This document shows positions 43,045 through 55,500 of a stretch of DNA of 64,000 nucleotides, one piece after another. This stretch comes from Sciurus carolinensis (taxonomy: Eukaryota; Chordata; Mammalia; Rodentia; Sciuridae): the NCBI RefSeq assembly GCF_902686445.1, contig NC_062219.1:47209056-47273055 (forward strand), in the 5' to 3' direction. The notes below the pieces were generated by a model. It saw only the letters and a list, made by a program, of their open reading frames with translations. It was not told where the DNA came from and did not search any database. The translations under genes were made by a program, and so were the position numbers. Each line of letters starts with the position of its first letter. Positions within the stretch are counted from its first letter, which is position 1.

Positions 43045-43743
43045 GGTTGTTGTTTTGTTGGTTTTTCACTCTTAAACCTTCATTCCTGTCGTTTTATGTG
43101 ATTGAAATGTTCCCATGTTGGTGCTCAGTTTGTTCATCTGTACACTCACCTCCTCACAGAGACCTAACATTAATTTCTCTTTAAGCCAATTTTAGTTGTT
43201 TTCATAGCACTTGTCAAGATTAGTTCATTTACTTGTTTATTTTCTATGCCTCACCAGAATAAACTTTAGTTATCTCGGATGTTGTGTATTTTGGTTACTG
43301 CTGCAGCTCCAGTTTCAAGCAAAATACCTTTCCCCCCATATTTTTTAATTTGTCTAGAATAGCTTTTTAATGTGCAGTCTTAATATTTGTTGAATATGAT
43401 CTGAGAGACAAATATTAGGTGTGGATGATATCGTAACGAGGAAAAAGTCAGAGTTTTTCTCCGCTTGTGGAACAATTTATAGCTTCACACCTAGTAGCAT
43501 TACAAACCCTTTATTTATATTAGAATAGAGTGCTACTCTAGACAATGAGTAATTTAGACTCCAATTTGCTCTAGGACCCACCCAATGTATTTAATCAAAT
43601 GCGGTATTAAAGTTTTCAGATTCTATCGCTTTTTTAGCGGATTATGTGTTCAAATCTTAATGATAGGACCAAATCTACTAATGGGAAGGATGCCAAAAAA
43701 GAAAAAGAAAAAAGAAAGAAACAGAAAACAAAAACCCCATAAG

Positions 43744-43767
43744 ACTACGACTCCCAGAATGCACTGC
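43744..43767 (+). promoter_or_regulatory. ZNF143/THAP11-type motif upstream of ZUP1
   Basis: The sequence begins ACTACGACTCCCAGAATGC and continues with ACTGC. It closely matches the known SBS2 consensus (ACTACAATTCCCAGAATGC and following bases), differing at two bases in its first half. It lies about 330 bp before the end of ZUP1 exon 1, in the expected promoter position. Confidence 0.8.
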
Positions 43768-43859
43768 AACGCAGACCGGCGTGGAGCAGGGTATACTGGG
43801 ATTCCTTCCTTCCTGGGCAATGAGGAATTTTTTTTTTAAATTTTGAATGCAGTATTGGG

Positions 43860-44071
43860 GCTAGGGTTTCGGGGTGTACCTGATTAGTTGTCGGCTGACT
43901 GTGTTTGGTATTTGGGGATTTGGAGGGCCTGGCTGTATCCTTTCAGGCCGGAGAGGTAGTGGACTGGCGCCCTCGCTCCTCTGCCTGCGGGACCGATCGC
44001 CGGGCTGCAGCGCCGGGACCGAAAAGGAAGCTGAGCCGAGCGCAGTGTGGCACCTGCTGGACCCCGGGCGG
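43860..44071 (+). other. ZUP1: ZUP1 exon 1 (non-coding; 5' end approximate)
   Basis: GC-rich stretch just downstream of the ZNF143-type motif, ending in a good donor (CGGGCGG, then GTAAGA) at 44071/44072. There is no ATG in frame with the ZUP1 CDS, which starts in exon 2. The 5' limit given is a guess from the position of the GC-rich segment. Confidence 0.55.
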
Positions 44072-44260
44072 GTAAGAGCTGAGGGTCCCGTTCTAATCCC
44101 CCCACCTCGTTTCAAGCCTTGACCCAGTTAGAGTCTGGATTGGTTTCGTGTTCTAGCTCGGGACCTTGGCGCAGAACTTGGACAGATTCCGCCTTGCGGA
44201 AATCCTGCCCCTACCGCCTTCCTGACCGCGTACCCTGCCCGACTCCTGCCACTGGCCTTC
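43900..44260. promoter_or_regulatory. ZUP1: CpG-rich ZUP1 promoter and exon 1 region
   Basis: Local rise in GC and CpG content (GACCGATCGCCGGG near 43,990, CCCCGGGCGG near 44,062, more CpG to about 44,250), smaller than the KPNA5 island. No TATA box is seen. Confidence 0.6.
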
Positions 44261-45344
44261 ATTCGCTCACTTTTGAGTCCACATCCAAGTGTATCCTGTA
44301 CCACGTCCTAGCCGTTTGAAGAAACTCCGAAAGTGGGGTTCCTAGCACTGGGGAACCAAGAGAACGTCCTTGTAAAATCAGAGACTTGTTTTCACTTGCA
44401 TGTAGAGAAATGAGGAGAAGGAGGACATCGTAGGGAGGCCTGGTAAATAGTTAAACGAAAGGAATAATGCCCTTATTTTTCTTTTCCTGTTTATTTTAGA
44501 ATAATTCTTAGCTGAACAATGGGCTGTAGTAGGAGAGTGGTGACCTTGATTGTTTACAAGTTGCTTAACACCATCTGGTTTGTAGTCAGTACTTTATTAG
44601 TTCATAAAATCCAAAAGTAACTGTTAATACAACTCGGTTTACCGACCAAACCTCAGAGATGACACCACTTAATGGTGAAACCTGAAACTGTAAGCCAGTT
44701 TTCTAGACCCAGAGATAAATTTCTATTATAACCTCTCTGCTTTTCTCCTTTGGGTTTAATACAGACTGTGGAGTATGACCAGATTAGCATTTTGGCTTCT
44801 ACCTTTCCTTGGCTACCTTGTCCTGTCTGACCCATGGTTTCTCTATGTGTAGAAAAATATCAAATAGTACTAAATTAGTTTGACATATCTAAAGCTATTG
44901 AAGTGCCATTAAGATATGTTTAGTTCTTCTCTCCATTGCAATCAACTTTAAAGTTCTATATTTAGGTTAATCAGTCAATAAATAGGTGGCCTCTCCTTGA
45001 TCCCCACCCAGGACTGAGGACCAAGCAAGCTCAGGGCCTTGCTCTGCTAGGCCAGCCCACTGCCACTGAGCTAAATCCCCAATTCCTACATTACTTCTTT
45101 TTGTTGTCTTTTACTTCTTACCTGGAAAGTAAATTTATTTTTAATTTAAAAATATCTTTCATTGGTTTATACTGGGCCTCACACATGCTAGGCAAGTACT
45201 GCTGAGCCCCCATCCCCAACCCCTGGACAATTTTTAAACATAATTTTTTTCTGCTGCCTTGACCCAGACATAACTTTTGAAATACTTTATTTTAAAATTT
45301 ATTTGTTTTCATTGTTATTACCTTTGCCACTTGAAACTACAATC

Positions 45345-45820
45345 TTGAAATGTAGTATCCCTTATCTGAAATGCTTGGTTCTGAAAGTGTTTCAAATTTT
45401 GGACTTTTTAGGATTTTGGAATATTTACAAACACATGATATTGATATCTTGGGGAAGGGACCCAAACATAACCAAAAATTTTTTTATGTTTCATCTGTAC
45501 CTTTGTTTATGTTTCATAAACTTATACACATAGCCTGAAAGTGAAGTTTTACAGTTTTTTTGTTTGTTTGTTTCTTTTTGCAGCATTGGGGATTGAACCC
45601 AGGGCCTTGTGCTTGTGAAGCAAGCACTCTACCAACTGAGCTATATCCCAGCCCTATTTACAGTGTTTTAAATGTGCCGTATTTTAATTGCCACCCATCC
45701 TTTGAGGTCACGTGCAGAATTTTCAACTGTGGCAACATGTCAGTCAATACTCAGAGTTTTCAATTGTGTAGGATTTTAGGTTTTCGAATTGGGATTGCTC
45801 AACCTGTAAAGAAATTTTCG
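45345..45820 (+). mobile_element. Old DNA-transposon (Tigger-like) copy with an inserted ID
   Basis: Begins TATCCCTTATCTGAAATGCT and ends TTCGAATTGGGATTGCTCAA, which are inverted-repeat-like to each other (reverse of the end: TTGAGCAATCCCAATTCGAA). This is a familiar mammalian non-autonomous element. The ID lies in its middle. Confidence 0.65.
45556..45654 (-). mobile_element. ID SINE upstream of ZUP1 exon 2
   Basis: Reverse-complement ID with a TTTG-rich tail; TTTACAGT at 45548-45555 and 45657-45664. It interrupts an older DNA-transposon copy. Confidence 0.9.
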
Positions 45821-45988
45821 TTGAGATGTCAATAAGTTTGTGTATTTCAGAAACAGTAAGTACATTGAAAATTTCTTCATCAAAATAATACAGTATTAAC
45901 TACCAAAGAATTGTCCTAAATCATTTTATGAAAGGCATTTTTTTCAAGTCTTACTTTGACACTAAAACAATATTGTGTTCTTTTCTAG

Positions 45989-46552
45989 CTACCTGTCATA
46001 CCATGCTTTCCTGTGACATTTGTGGTGAAACAGTAACCTCTGAACCGGATATGAAGGCTCACCTGCTAGTTGTTCACATGGAGAATGAAGTTATATGCCC
46101 TTTTTGCAAGTTGTCAGGTGTAAATTATGATGAAATGTGTTTTCATATTGAAACTGCTCATTTTGAGCAAAATACACTAGAGGAAAGAAACTTAGATACA
46201 ACACAGTATGGAACTTTAAATAACAAGGACGACAGTCTACAGAGTACAGTGGGAGTTAATTTAAGTATTCATTCAGCTTGTGCATCTAATCATCCAAAAG
46301 GTTCAGCTCAAAGCTTGCCTGAGGATACTTTAAAACATAATGAAGTTTATTCAGAGAATTTAAGTGAATCTAGAAAATTCCTGAAAAGTAGGGGAAAACA
46401 GTCTGGCTTATCTGAAATGAAAGAATCAATTTATGAAACAATGTATAGTCCTCCTGAATGCCCATTTTGTGGAAAAATAGAGGAATATGGTCAAGATATG
46501 GAAACTCATGTGAAAACAAAGCATGCCAGTCTTTTAGATACTCCATTAGAAG
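45989..46552 (+). CDS. ZUP1: ZUP1 exon 2 (start codon at 46003; residues 1-183)
   Basis: Acceptor TTTTCTAG at 45988, 14 bases of 5' UTR, then ATACCATGC (A at -3, acceptable context). Donor TTAGAAG then GTAAAA. It encodes zinc fingers 1 and 2 at the N terminus, a polar low-complexity linker, and zinc finger 3 (CPFCGKIEEYG ... HVKTKH). The start M-L-S-C matches human ZUP1. Confidence 0.95.
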
Positions 46553-49500
46553 GTAAAATGTTCATTTTATTATAAATTATTATAAGTAACAGTAGTCTCA
46601 ATTTAATATATGAGGTGTCTTAAAGTTGGTTTGTGTGTGAGATTACTACTTTAAAACAATCAAGTTTATGTCTATAACATTGCCATTATTGCAATATGAA
46701 AATACAGTTATGAGAAATAATTTTGATGCAGATTTATATATAACATTTCAGTTCCATTAAGACTAATTTTGGAACTTTTCTTTTACTTCCCCTAACCCAT
46801 TGGTATCTGGACTGTCTTGGATTCTAATTTTTTGTTAACTTCTTCTTTCCGTTATGACCAGGAAATACATTATGGTATCAGTTCTTTTGAATTTATTGAG
46901 GCTTATTTATGACTCAAGATATGATCTTAGGTCATGTTTCATGGGTGCTTGGGGAAAAAAGTATTTTCTGCTTTCTTGGGTAGAGCGTTCTCTATGTTAC
47001 TTAGAACCTATTGTTTGTACTCAGATTACCTATTTTCTTGCTGATTTCCTGTCTAGTACTATCTACCAAGTTTTCAAGAAGAAATTATTGAAATCTACAT
47101 TTATAGTTATAAATTTTCTAATTTTTCCTTTCAGCTGTGTCAGGTTTTGCTTCATGTATTTTGAGGATTTATTGTTGGTGCATGTACATTTATGATTTTT
47201 TGTCTTTTTTTCCCACATATTTTTATTGGTGCATTATAGCTATACATTTATGTGATTTATGCCTTTTTCTTATTGTCAAGCTTTAAGATTTTTTTGTATA
47301 TTTTGGGTGTAGGTCCTTTATATGTATTTTGCAATTATGTTCTCTCAGTGTGAACTTTTAATTTTAATAGTATTTATCACAGTAGAAGTGTTTAATTTTA
47401 ATGAAACACAACACTTGTTTATGACTCATGCTTCTGGTGCTATAACTAACAACTCAGTGCCAATGTCTAAATGTTTTTGCATTTTACGGTTAGATTACTG
47501 ATTACTGATCCATTTGAATTAATTTCGTAAATGGCATAGTGTCTAGATTCTTTTTTATGTGTTCCCTAATTGTCAATGAAATCAGTATCTTTTTCACATA
47601 TATATTTCAATTTTCTCTATTACAAGGTATATGTTACATTTTTTGTATACTTTTCTATTGAGTTAGTGCATTCTCCAACTGTTGTTATATTCTTGTCCAA
47701 TTATCTACTGTCTTTTTTTAGTTGCTCTTTAAATATATTTTCAATACTAGTCCTTTACTGCAGTTGTATTCAATAGGCTATAGGTTATACTTTAATTTTG
47801 TTCAGAATTTAACCTTTATTTATGTTTACTTTTCACGTATTATCTAAAAAAGTACTCTTGCCCTGAGTTTGTAGATGTATTCTCTATATTTTCTCCTAAA
47901 AGTCTTAATGCTTTGTTCTTTTTTTCACATTTTTAAAACTCTTTATCTGAATTGTGTATGTAGGTATTGAGTGTACTGTATATATTGTGAGATTCTGGGA
48001 TCTAAGTTTTGAGTTTTTTCCTTTTACAGAAACTAGGTTTAACACTGATTCATAGTACTTTATCTGACTTTTATTAAGTTTCCATATATGTATGGCTCAG
48101 TTTCTGTTCTTTTATTACTAGTTTATCTATTTGCTTGACTATTATTTCCTTACTTTCTCGCTGTTTTTATAATTTTATAATGTCATCAATATCAGATAAG
48201 ACAGCTCTTTTTCTTTTCATTATAAGACATTCTCATTATTTTGTTTGAGTTTTAGAACTTTTGTCAAATTCTTTGAAATTCTGTTGAAATATTTGAAATT
48301 AGATCAAAGTGCATTTCCACATTAATTCAGGTCATCTTATATTCCTTAATATTTTTTTTGTTTGTTCATTTTTTTCATTGTATATTTCTGCTAGCTTTAT
48401 TCCTCTGTAGTTCAGTTTCCTTTGCTTTTGTAAATTGGATTTTTTTTTCTTTTCTACTTAACTCTTACACATTTATAGAAACAAAATTTCTATAATTTCT
48501 AATGTGTTTAATCTTGTTCAAGTCTTACTGATTTTGATAATCATCTGTTGATTCCTACCAGTGTTCTAAGTAAATGCTTTTATTATCTGCTAATGAAAAA
48601 TTTAAGAACTGCGATGAGGACTTCACTAATGATAAGTGCCTGATGCTACTCTATTGTGTACTGTTTCCTATAAGTTTCTCAGAATGCTAATGCTAAATGA
48701 ATTTGAATGTAGTTGAGTGAAAAACAAGCTGACTGTCATTAAAGGTACAGAAATTGCAACAGTAGATAGTTGGGTTTAACTAACATTCGGGTTCAAAAAA
48801 TGGAACAAGGGAGTTTGAAGCTGGTTTAAAGGAGCAATAGTCATATAGTGAGGGCATAGAATGTAGGCTGGAAAGTGAAAAATCAAGAGAGAGGTGATGA
48901 ATGACAAAAACACAGGGCCTGTATGTACATTCTGTTTAGCAGATTTTAATTAAGTCAAAGACTTTAGAGTGGTAGAACTAAAAAAGTGAGGTGGGAGAAT
49001 GGGAGGAAAAATGTTTAGAGATTTCAAAGGTGGGTCCATTATTGGAGATACAAATGAAGTATATCTCTGTTAATCAGTGGTTCAGTTAGGGTGAAGGAAA
49101 AGATTATTGGGAATGAAGGCAAAGAACCATTCCTGTGGATACTGAATTTGCTAAGAATGATCACAATATAGGGGCTAGAAAAAGAAGATTGCCAATCAAG
49201 TGCTGAAATCTTTAGCTAACTAAAGGTCATGTGTAGAATTTCAGAAAATATTAACTACTAAGAAGGGATATGGAATGCTATATTCTAATGATATGAGCTA
49301 ATGAAAGATGGAGTTTTTGAAGAAGCAAGGAAGAGAACTTGTTTGAAAATACAATGAAAGGGAACAAAAGAGACACTGTTTCTACTTCTGGGACCCTGAA
49401 TTATGAAAGAAAAATTGCCTATGTGTGTGTTCAGGAGCTGTCAAGGAAATTGACCACCCAGATTTCAGTTAATGCCAGAAGGTGCAGTGAATATTTAGAT

Positions 49501-52500
49501 AAAAGCTGTGGATATAAGAGGCTGACTGATGACATAATGTAATTTCTGGAAGGTACAATAGGATACTTTGAGGGAATGAAAAGGAAAGATAGTTCAGCAA
49601 AATGAGTGGATGTACTAAGGATAGTTAAAGACTGTTAAGGCATAGCCCCTGACTAATTGAAATGGATTCACTGTTAGCACAGTGACAGAGATAATATCAG
49701 CCCTGGATGGCCCATTGGATGATGATAGCTAATCTGTGGAGCCTGGAATTCTGGTGGTAAAGTATACAAGGATAAGAGGTATAGTGCTTGCCTGTTGAGG
49801 AAAGCTGATGATGAGTTCAGATTAGAAGGAATGGAGGGATTGGCTTGCCAAAGTGTGATGAACCAAAAAATGAGCAAAAACTGCCTCTGGGTATTGACTC
49901 TGAGGCATTTTATGGTAGAGAACTGACTGAATGCCTTTTTAAATGTACTAGATATGACCTTTTTAATGTCCTTTATGGAAGCCACATACTTTTATCACTG
50001 AGTGCTGCTTTGGGGAATATTTTCAAAGATTCACTTTCCTCCTTATGTTAAACATACTTATGTTAGAGTGCTTTGTAGATTACTTTTACCTCCATTTCTT
50101 CACAGATGATTTCTTGAATTTGTGGATTTCTGAACCGTTTTTCGTGGCATTGGTGTTAGTCACCTTTTTGTTCACCAAAGTACCTGATGAACAACTTAAA
50201 GAAGGGAAACTATTTTGCCTCACAGTTTCAGAGGTCTCGATCCATAAACAGCTGACTCCATTGCTTTACACACTTGAGGCAGAACATCATGGCCAAAGGG
50301 CATGGCAGAGGAAAGCCACTTACCTCATGGCAGCCAGAAAGCAGAGAGAGACCCACCCCACAGGGAAGATGTACTCTTCTTTCTAGGGTACAACCCCAGT
50401 AGGACACCTCTTTAGCAGTGCCCCATCTGCCTACAGTTACCATGCAGTTCATTCAATGTAGGATGGGCTAATTAGGCTACTGCTCTCACAATTCAGTCAT
50501 TTCACCTGTGGACATTATAGCATTAACAGGAGCTTTTTGTGGACACCACATATCTAAACTATAGCATTGCTCCCCTGGGCCCCTAAAACTCATGTCCATC
50601 TCACAATGCAAAATAACATTTAGTTCATCTCCATGAAGACCATAGTCTTAACAGTTAAAGAATTTCCCAGCAAGTTCAAGTCCAACGTCTCATCTGAGAC
50701 TCAAGGCAAACTCTTGGCTGTGAGCCCCTGTAAAAATCATAAACAAGTTATGTATACTCAATATACAGTGACACAGAATAAACATTCTCATTCCAAAAGG
50801 CATAGAAAGGGATGTGGACAAACCAGAATGCAAACCCAACCAGGCAAACATCCCAGAACTCCTGGCATACCAACTAGGACACATAGCAGTGTGATGTGCT
50901 CTCCAAGGGATTGGGCAGTCCTGCCACTTTGACCTTGCTGGTTTTAGTGTCTGCGGTCGCTCTTTTAGACTGGCTTTCATCTCAACTAGCAGCTTTTCTT
51001 GGCAGATAAAAGTATCGCCTGATTCCTGGGGTTTCCATTAGGGCTCTGGCTTCACCTTCAGAGCTCCACATATCATCCTCATGGGATCCCAACCCTGCTA
51101 CACTTTGCTTGGCCTCCCACATGACTGAACATAGTGTGCAACTTCCTAGGCCGCCCTATGCAAGCAGAGCATCCCCATGATCTCCTCTCAAAGGAATAGT
51201 CCCTTTTACATCCTTGAGCTTCCAGTGGGTGTGGTCCTGCAGATTTCTGAGATGCCCCTCAAGCCATCTTTCCTATTGTTTCTGTGCAAAATAAATAATA
51301 TCTCTAGTGGTTGTATTCTCTTTAATGATCACACCTTCCTTGGCCCCAGTTTTACATGCACTTTTCTAGCTAAACTGCAAGTTTTTAAAATCATTTAGCT
51401 GTGCTTTCTGCTCCCTATTTTCAAAATAAACTGGGCTAAGATTTGCCAGCAATATCCATACCATGGTCTGAATGTTGTGCTGCCTTGAAATTTCCTCTGC
51501 CAGATTAATTAGACCATTACCTTTAAATTCAGTCTTACACAGAGACTCGGGACATGGACAAGTTCTTTGCCAGAGTGTCCCATGAATGACTTCTAGTCCA
51601 GTTCCCAATAGAGTCCTCACTTCCCTCTGAAATCTCCTGGGCATAATCTACATTCCTATGGGCATTCTGGTCACGTTAGCTTCCACCAGAATTAGTCATT
51701 AAGCTCTGATTTCAGAATTCTAAGTCTCTTTCAGCCTGCATCTTTAAACTTTTCCAAATTCCTTCTGCAAACTAGCTCCAAAGGCTTCCCAACCACATAG
51801 TTTGTATAGTCACAGCAAAGGCCCCAATTCTTGGGAGTAGTTTCTGTGTTAACTTTTTATTGTGTGACCTAAATATTCAACAGGAACAACATAGAGGAGG
51901 GAGTTTATTTTGGCTTTGGGTTTCAGAGGTCTCAGACAACTGACCCTGCTGAACTAGGCCTAAAGTGAGGCAGAAAATCATGACCAAAGAGCATGACAGA
52001 GGAAGTCTGCTCATTTCATGGCAAGCAGGAAGGGGGCAGGGGTAAGGAGCCATGGGAAAGATGAACTCTTCAAGGATATGTCCTCCATGACCTCTAGTAA
52101 CACCCTACCAGCCTACAGTTACTGTCCAGTCCATTCAAATTAGGATGGACTAATTAGGCTATGGCTCTCATTATTTAGTCATTTCACCTCTGAACATTTT
52201 GCATTATCACAGGAGCTTTTGGGGGACACCTTATATCCAAACCACAATAACATTGGATCTATGAATATATTTTGTAATTCACATTTAAATATTCAACTTA
52301 ATGAGAATTTTCCCTCATATGAACTCCTCCCAGTAAAGCAGCTTCATGTTCCTTCACCTTGGCATTTCACACAATCACCACTTCCAAACCAGGCCTTATA
52401 ATTATGGATTGCCTACTGATTTCATTCTGCATATACACAAATCTGTCCCATCTTTTGTGCCCATTAACCTTTAGGCCTGAGTCTTACAGAGGTACTTCTC

Positions 52501-55500
52501 CTCTTCTGGGCATGCTGGAACTGTCTACCTCCAGTGTTGTCGGGTAGTTCCTTTTCTTTAATCTCCACCCAAGTAGACAGTATGATCCCATTTCTCAGCC
52601 TTTTGCAGGATGCTTGAGTTCAGCATCTCACCTTTTGGTGCTGAGAATAAAGCCCCAAATTCCATATCTAGACTGGCCCTACTTTAAGCTTTGGTTTTCC
52701 TTTCCATGTTTCTTCTTTTGACTATAGATCTTAGAGCTAATTATTATTTTTCATTTTTTTGAGTGATGAGAGGTTTATACTATGCTCAGTCCTTCATCTT
52801 GACCCTACGAGTAGAAAAATAACTTTTAAGTCCAATTCTAAATAGCTTTTATTTATATAATAAGAGTAGTAAGGAATAGTCTTAGACATGTTTAGCCTAA
52901 CCACAAAGTGCTTTTACTTATATGGTTAGTAAGTGGCAGATATTCTTTAACATGGGATGAAAAATCTCAAAGTTTTAAAAAGGAAACTGGATTATGTCTC
53001 TCATACAGACTGTGATCAACCATTCTATGACTGCCCTATGTGTGGGCTCATTTGTACAAATTACGATATTCTCCAGGAACATGTTGACTTGCATTTAGAA
53101 GAAAGCAACATTCGACAAGGTATGTTTATGTGTATAAAGATAAAAATGTCTTGCTTTAACTTCTACTTCCTGGGACACATAATCTGATTTTCATATTAGT
53201 TATATGGGAATGGGGATCATAGTATTTAAAAATAAATTGGTTCCTTTAAATAATTTTTATCTATCTGTAACTTTTTCCTTAGAAGTGTGTCACAAAAAGT
53301 TGTAAAGGATGAATGAATTGTGGTGAGCAACATCTGAACTAGGGCTGTGCATCCTGGGTTTTGCTCAGGGCCAACAATATTTAGAAGGTGCAAAAGTTTA
53401 AGAGAATGATTTTTAAACTTTGTTATTTAGAAAGTATTTTATTTACAAGTTGATGGCATTCTTTAATCAGCTAGAAGTAACTGACTAGCATTTGACCAGC
53501 AAAAATGGTTAAACTTGGAAGCTGCCACATGGCACATATAATTTTCAAAATGTATATGAACTGCATAACCTGAAAGTCTTTCAATGCATTTTCAGCTGCT
53601 CTCCCTAGCTTCTAAAATTATTTAGTGGTTAATATTGACTCTATAAAAGTTTTCCTCTGTTCTCTGTCACTTTTAATTGTGACATTAAGTAATTATTATG
53701 GTACCTTAGACATGAAAGTATCTTACATAAGTTTCACAAACCTACTGAAAGAAAATATAAAGTAGACCCTAAAAGAAACCAATTGTATTCTACTCTCTTT
53801 CTAAAGGAATATAGATAACTTCCAGTAAGGGGAGGATTTCTTAGTACCCAGTATCAATGAACCTTGTACCAGAATCAGTGATTTCCATGCACAACAAAGC
53901 CTACTCAGTCAGCCCAGCTCCAAGATGAGAGTTACTAAAGCATATATGGAATAGTCTTCTATCCTGGTGATTCTGTACCACCTACTCCATTTGGTGTCCC
54001 ATATTACCTTAGACAAGATTGTAAGGGAATACTGTGGAAGGAATACCCTTTTGAAGCTGAATATCTGGTAATTCTTACTCTGTTTATGATAGGCTTCCTA
54101 TGGTTACATATATTATGTAAGCCTAATGTGGGTAATAAAAGGAAGGTATAATCCAAGAAAATCACCGAATCTTTTGTTAAGGTGCACTAAAAATTAGTCA
54201 CAAAGAGCATATTCCAAGAATGGAAGGAGGAATCAAATAGAAAGATATAGCAGTGGCTGAGAGGTTTGAAAAAAAAGGATTTTCAGCTACATAATTAAAT
54301 CACCCAGTTGGGACACTGTAACTCATCTGGTTTGAGGAATGCACAGAGAACTGGTGAAACATTTCTTCTGGTGTGACTGTGAGAATATTTCCAGAGGAGA
54401 TCGACCTGTGTCAGTGAACTGAGTGAGGAACACTTGCCCTCCAAGTGGGCAGGCACCATCTAATTGACCTGGATGGAGCAGGAAAGCTGAAGAAGGGGGA
54501 GATTCTGCTTCTTCCTTCTGCATTGGGGTCAGTTGCTCGACTGCTGCCCTTGCCCATCAAATTTCAGATTTGCACGAGTGGCCTTTCTAGAGTTCTTAGG
54601 CCTTGAACTGGACATTGTACCTTTTGTCTCCCAGGTTTGGTGGTGGGTTACTTAGCTTTCTGTCCCTGTGACAAAATACCTAATAAAGTCACTTAAGAGA
54701 GGAAAGATTTATTTTTGGGTCATGGTTTCAGAAGTTACCGTTTACGGTAATTTAGCTTTGTTGTTCAGATAAGGCAGAACATCATGGTGGGGAGCACAAG
54801 GTAAAGCAGAGCTGCTCACCTCATGGCTGCCAGGAAGCAGAGAGACAGAAAGCATGAGAGGAAGGACCAGGGACAAAAACCTACCCTTCAAAGACCCACC
54901 TTCAGTGACCTACTTCCTCTTCCAACTGGGAGATGGCTCCACTTCCTAATATCATACCTAATATTACCAGATTTTTAGCACATGATCTTTGGGGAAAGAT
55001 CTGAACCATAGCTGGTGACCTCCTGGCTTCTTAGACTGAGCCACACTACTGGATTTTCTGGCTGTCCAGATTACAGACAGACTATTGTAGAACTTTTTAG
55101 CTTCTGTGATCGTGTGAATTAATCCTGTAATCAATTGTTTCATGTACACACACATACATATTTTCTCAGTCTGTTTGTCTCTGTCTCCCTGTCCTTCCCT
55201 CCCCTCACCCCTTTCTCAGTTCCATTTCTCTGAGAAACCCTGACTAATAACATGGGTCAAGGAGACAAGGTTCTAGCTCAAAGAAATTAACTAATGGGAT
55301 CTGAGAGAAACTAGGAAGATGTTACAAAGTTATATAATTTGGGACCAAACTATAAGTTATTATTTATGACTTGTATTTTGCAAATGTAAATTTTATGCTC
55401 CTATTACTGCCTCTCCCCCCATCCTTAGTATTTCTTTGAAAAATCAATCTACCTTGTTTATATTACCGAGCATCAATTAAGAGCATTACTTAACCTCTTC

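Larger units (their letters stand above)
50150..52250 (-). mobile_element. MaLR-type LTR element with both LTRs
   Basis: Two similar copies share GCCTACAGTTAC, TCATTTCACCT and AATTAGGCTA (about 50,150-50,570 and 51,850-52,250). The stretch between them (about 50,600-51,850) resembles, in reverse, the internal region of MST/THE1-like elements. In minus orientation the 5' LTR is at the high coordinates. MaLR internal regions carry no full set of retroviral genes, and none is seen here. Confidence 0.7.
46553..53008 (+). other. ZUP1 intron 2
   Basis: The longest ZUP1 intron in the window. It holds antisense L1 sequence (about 46,790-47,900) and an antisense MaLR-type element (50,150-52,250). The span from about 48,600 to 50,100 is not AT-extreme but I cannot assign it to a family or a gene. 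Confidence 0.7.

Noticed and set aside
43861..44122. Overlapping 73-84 codon frames around ZUP1 exon 1
   Set aside because: GC-rich promoter by-products on both strands, not in frame with the ZUP1 CDS.
46854..47195. 113-codon plus-strand frame in ZUP1 intron 2
   Set aside because: Lies within antisense L1-like sequence.
50045..51644. Several 70-113 codon frames on both strands
   Set aside because: They fall inside the MaLR-type element and have no domain or codon signal of their own.
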